Below, one piece after another: positions 7,171 through 8,943 of a stretch of 8,943 nucleotides of DNA. The notes below the pieces were generated by a model. That model was not told the DNA's origin and made no database searches. It saw only the letters and a program-made list of their open reading frames with translations. Every line of letters begins with the position of its first letter. Position 1 is the first letter of the stretch. Origin of the DNA: Bacteroides sp. 43_108 (lineage in GTDB: Bacteria; Bacteroidota; Bacteroidia; Bacteroidales; Bacteroidaceae); NCBI GenBank assembly GCA_001915545.1, contig MNQS01000154.1, forward strand, positions 1,055 through 9,997, read 5' to 3'. The translations under genes and the position numbers were made by a program.

Positions 7171-7192
7171 TTTTCTCACAGGGTGAGGAAAA
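7171..7192 (+). other. Hairpin inside the invertible segment
   Basis: TTTTCTCAC-AGG-GTGAGGAAAA forms a stem with a single bulged G. Reading rightward it is followed 3 nt later by TTTTCTTATT, like a weak terminator; reading leftward it is not. Its action would therefore change with the orientation of the segment. It is short and may be incidental. Confidence 0.3.
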
Positions 7193-7301
7193 GCGTTTTC
7201 TTATTCTGTATTTAATAAGAAAAAACATTTCGTCGGATAGAAAAAGATGTAAGAAATATGATTCCGTTTTTGAGATGTCAAAAATGGAAAGAGGTGTCGT
7301 G

Positions 7302-7309
7302 TAATTTTG
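7302..7309 (+). promoter_or_regulatory. Isolated -7 box facing right
   Basis: TAATTTTG is a perfect Bacteroidetes -7 box, identical to that of the lipoprotein gene at 132-139. No TTTG lies 19-21 bases upstream; the nearest, at 7269-7272, is 29 bases away. It is a secondary candidate to 7415-7446, with the same orientation. Confidence 0.35.
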
Positions 7310-7414
7310 TAAATTAGTTAAAGTACTGACAGATGCAATATTGTGCTTGTGCTTATGTGTTTTTCTATAATTGAATAAAATATAGTGGATTAATACAGAT
7401 TTATAAGCTTTTTC

Positions 7415-7446
7415 TTTGGATTTATGAGGAAATATTCCCTACTTTG
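7415..7446 (+). promoter_or_regulatory. Probable phase-variable promoter, sequenced facing the recombinase
   Basis: TTTG at 7415-7418 and TACTTTG at 7440-7446. The two TTTG elements are 24 nt apart, matching the usual -33/-7 geometry, although the TA is one base closer than in TAnnTTTG. The start of transcription would fall near 7453, just inside the right inverted repeat. As sequenced it would transcribe antisense into the 3' end of the recombinase gene; inverted, it would feed the fimbrial operon. Confidence 0.5.
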
Positions 7447-7461
7447 TGAAAGTAATCATCC

Positions 7462-7478
7462 ATTACTTGGTAAGTAAT
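7462..7478. repeat. Right inverted repeat of the invertible segment
   Basis: ATTACTTGGTAAGTAAT, the exact reverse complement of 7145-7161. It lies 36 bp beyond the recombinase stop codon. An extra arm-like AAGTAAT occurs 5 bp inside it, at 7450-7456. Confidence 0.9.
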
Positions 7479-7514
7479 TCTTCTTTTATTTGAATGGCTG
7501 TCATATGATATTCC

Positions 7515-8603
7515 TCATGCCACTTCCTTTTCTCCATTATGTGCTACTACCGAGATTATCAGTTCGTCATTGGCTATATCTACCTTTTCGTTTTCAAATG
7601 GTTTCAAGTAAGTTTCTGTCACCTTAATGGAAGAGTGTCCCAATGCCTTGCAGATAATACCGATATTTACTCCTGCATGAAATGCTAATGTCGCCCATGT
7701 ATGGCGCGGCGTGTATGAACTGAGCTTTACATCAGGCAGTAACAATGTCGCTATTTTTTCTAGCTTCAAGTTGAAGTTGCGCAGTACTCGGAGATAGTTC
7801 ATATATAGCTCTTTATCTTTTTTTATTTTTCCATTTTTCTGACTCTGTTCCTTTGCTGCGTTTTTTTTGTCTAGAATCGGAAATAGATAAATGGAATCAT
7901 AATTCATATTCTTGAACTTCTCTATCAGTTTCATTGCTTCTTTAGGAATGCGCACTGTTATCTGTCGTCCTGTTTTGTGACGGCTATATACAATATATTT
8001 TCCTTTCACATCTTGTTTTCGTAGATGGGCAAGGTCAATGAATGGCATTCCCCGGAATAGAAACATTAGTAAGAAATATGCCAATGCACATTGCATCTCT
8101 TTGGGCAATTTTTCTATATCGGTGTGCAGTAGTGTATTCATTTGTTTTGTATCCAGTGCTCGTTTGGTCTGTGATTCTACCTTTGTGTATACATTATCGA
8201 ATAGCTTCGGGTTATAAGGCAATATTTTTTTATCGGCAAGTCGGTTATATACAGCTTTCAGGGTTCGCATATAGGTTGATATAGTATTCAAACTCAGGCC
8301 TTTCGGTACTCCATGTTTTCTATCTGACCTTTTCTTGTCGGTCTTTTTGTTTCTTGTTCCTTCCAGTCTCATCCATTCCTCATACTCTTTTAACCTGCCA
8401 GATGTGAAAGCTTCATCTATTGGCACAGGTGTTCCTTTTCCTCCGTAAAACTCCGTAACGGATTTCAGTGTATAAGTATATGTATGTACTGCTGACCATT
8501 TTTTGTCTATTTCCAACTGTTTGATTACTACTTGCATGTAAGATGCCAAGTCTGGTAATTTTATGGCTTTTGCCACTTCTGCATTTTTTTCTTTGTCATC
8601 CAT
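7515..8603 (-). CDS. Tyrosine site-specific recombinase (DNA invertase)
   Basis: 362 aa. It catalyses strand exchange through a 3'-phosphotyrosine intermediate. An N-terminal SAM-like core-binding domain occupies about residues 15-130 and the catalytic domain about 145-340. Visible catalytic residues are Arg184 (F-R-G-M), Lys210 (H-K-T-G), Arg300-His301 (Y-T-P-R-H-T-W-A-T), His323 (L-G-H-S-S) and the nucleophile Tyr332 (V-T-E-T-Y-L). The first His of the classical H-x-x-R box is Tyr297, a substitution I associate with the Bacteroides Tsr invertase group. A Lys-rich insertion (about 246-266) precedes box II. The length is close to that of full-length Bacteroides invertases, and all catalytic positions are present, so it should be active. 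It lies 36 bp from a 17-bp inverted-repeat segment upstream of the fimbrial operon, making that segment its likely substrate. It could also be the integrase of a mobile element, but no att-like direct repeats or cargo are seen. Confidence 0.9.
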   Translation of the reverse strand: MDDKEKNAEVAKAIKLPDLASYMQVVIKQLEIDKKWSAVHTYTYTLKSVTEFYGGKGTPVPIDEAFTSGRLKEYEEWMRLEGTRNKKTDKKRSDRKHGVPKGLSLNTISTYMRTLKAVYNRLADKKILPYNPKLFDNVYTKVESQTKRALDTKQMNTLLHTDIEKLPKEMQCALAYFLLMFLFRGMPFIDLAHLRKQDVKGKYIVYSRHKTGRQITVRIPKEAMKLIEKFKNMNYDSIYLFPILDKKNAAKEQSQKNGKIKKDKELYMNYLRVLRNFNLKLEKIATLLLPDVKLSSYTPRHTWATLAFHAGVNIGIICKALGHSSIKVTETYLKPFENEKVDIANDELIISVVAHNGEKEVA

Positions 8604-8617
8604 AATACTTTGATTTT

Positions 8618-8682
8618 AATTTCGCATCGTGCATAATTTCTGTAACAGCTATGCCGATGGGAAAGTTTTGGGATGCGAAATT
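8618..8682. repeat. 11-bp inverted repeat in the recombinase leader
   Basis: AATTTCGCATC (8618-8628) and GATGCGAAATT (8672-8682) are exact reverse complements separated by 43 bp, starting 14 bp upstream of the recombinase ATG. It could be an operator for a dimeric regulator, a leader RNA stem or, less likely, a recombination arm pair. Confidence 0.55.
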
Positions 8683-8930
8683 TTTATTTTGACCTAATGA
8701 ATTTAGAATATCACTGGTTGAATATATCGAAAGATAAGCATATATTCTCCGGAAGTTATCTTTCTTTTTGATTAAGGTATAGAAGAATTTCTCTAAATGT
8801 ATTATTATGAGATGAAATAATCTTCGAATCAAATAAAGAAAGTCTGAATCTATAATAAAAGTAGGCTTATTTTTTTGATTCCCCCAAGAGAAGTATGCGT
8901 TTTTTTATTCGTTTATTCCAGTGAATTAAT

Positions 8931-8938
8931 TACCTTTG
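8931..8938 (+). promoter_or_regulatory. Rightward promoter at the window edge
   Basis: TACCTTTG is a perfect TAnnTTTG -7 box followed by CA, the commonest Bacteroides form. The -33 element is weak (TTTA at 8904-8907, 23 bases upstream). It would drive a gene lying to the right of this window, divergent from the recombinase. Confidence 0.6.
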
Positions 8939-8943
8939 CATTT

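Larger units (their letters stand above)
7145..7478. promoter_or_regulatory. Putative invertible promoter segment (phase switch)
   Basis: A 300-bp non-coding, A+T-rich segment (7162-7461) is bounded by perfect 17-bp inverted repeats. It lies between a tyrosine recombinase gene and the fimbrial operon. Bacteroides species are known to control surface structures through such segments. Rightward promoter candidates are visible (7415-7446 and 7302-7309). On the leftward strand I find no comparable TTTG/TAnnTTTG pair, which suggests that the sequenced orientation is OFF for the fimbrial genes. Inversion would move the 7415-7446 promoter to about 7208-7177 facing left, giving a leader of about 50 nt. 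Confidence 0.8.
8604..8943. other. Intergenic region upstream of the recombinase
   Basis: This A+T-rich, 340-bp stretch between the divergent recombinase and an off-window gene holds an 11-bp inverted repeat near the recombinase start and a rightward promoter at the window edge. I could not find a good recombinase promoter. The best leftward candidate is TTTATTTG (8837-8830), one mismatch from TAnnTTTG, with no clear -33. A 78-codon open frame (8832-8596) is not convincing as a gene. Confidence 0.4.

Noticed and set aside
7515..8603. Recombinase as the integrase of an integrated mobile element
   Set aside because: No tRNA target, att-like direct repeats, mobilisation or cargo genes are visible. 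The neighbouring inverted repeats fit an invertase better.
8596..8832. 78-codon open frame upstream of and slightly overlapping the recombinase
   Set aside because: It is A+T-rich with no recognisable domain or ribosome site. It runs through the recombinase leader and the 11-bp inverted repeat and looks like chance.
1..8943. CRISPR array, tRNA or rRNA genes
   Set aside because: I saw no regularly spaced identical repeats with unique spacers and recognised no tRNA- or rRNA-like sequence on reading both strands. The 21-bp block has no spacers.

Overview
The window looks like chromosomal DNA of a gut Bacteroides or close relative. The evidence is the A+T-rich sequence, promoters of the Bacteroidetes type (a -7 box of the form TAnnTTTG), scarcity of Shine-Dalgarno sites, many lipoproteins whose lipobox Cys is followed by polar or acidic residues, and Mfa/FimA-superfamily fimbrial genes. 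I cannot name the species.

Left end (1-980, + strand): a single-gene unit encoding a NigD-like lipoprotein, with a well-formed promoter just upstream and a strong intrinsic terminator just downstream. From 981 to 1624 I find no convincing gene. This stretch does hold a compact four-unit 21-bp repeat block (1227-1309) and some short open frames that may be gene remnants.

Centre (7122 down to 1625, - strand): a five-gene fimbrial operon. In transcription order it encodes a small winged-helix-like protein (112 aa), a DUF5119-type lipoprotein that probably anchors or caps the fimbria, two paralogous fimbrillin-family lipoproteins, and a 568-aa modular lipoprotein. The last has a fimbrillin-like N-terminal half and a lectin-like (DUF1566/FISUMP-like) C-terminal half, and is the likely tip adhesin. 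The first two genes overlap as ATGA, with a full Shine-Dalgarno sequence, which points to translational coupling.

Right part: a tyrosine site-specific recombinase (8603-7515, - strand) sits directly upstream of the operon. Between the two, a 300-bp non-coding segment is bounded by perfect 17-bp inverted repeats (7145-7161 and 7462-7478). This has the architecture of an invertible promoter switched by the adjacent recombinase. The best promoter candidates inside the segment point right, towards the recombinase and away from the fimbrial genes. The sequenced orientation is therefore probably OFF, and inversion would place a promoter about 50 nt ahead of the first operon gene. At the extreme right a consensus promoter points out of the window.

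The main biological proposal is a phase-variable fimbria/adhesin locus: recombinase, invertible promoter, coupled small regulator, anchor, two pilins and a lectin-like tip. The components belong to known families. The regulator at the head of the operon, the site architecture and the tip domain are the less ordinary parts.
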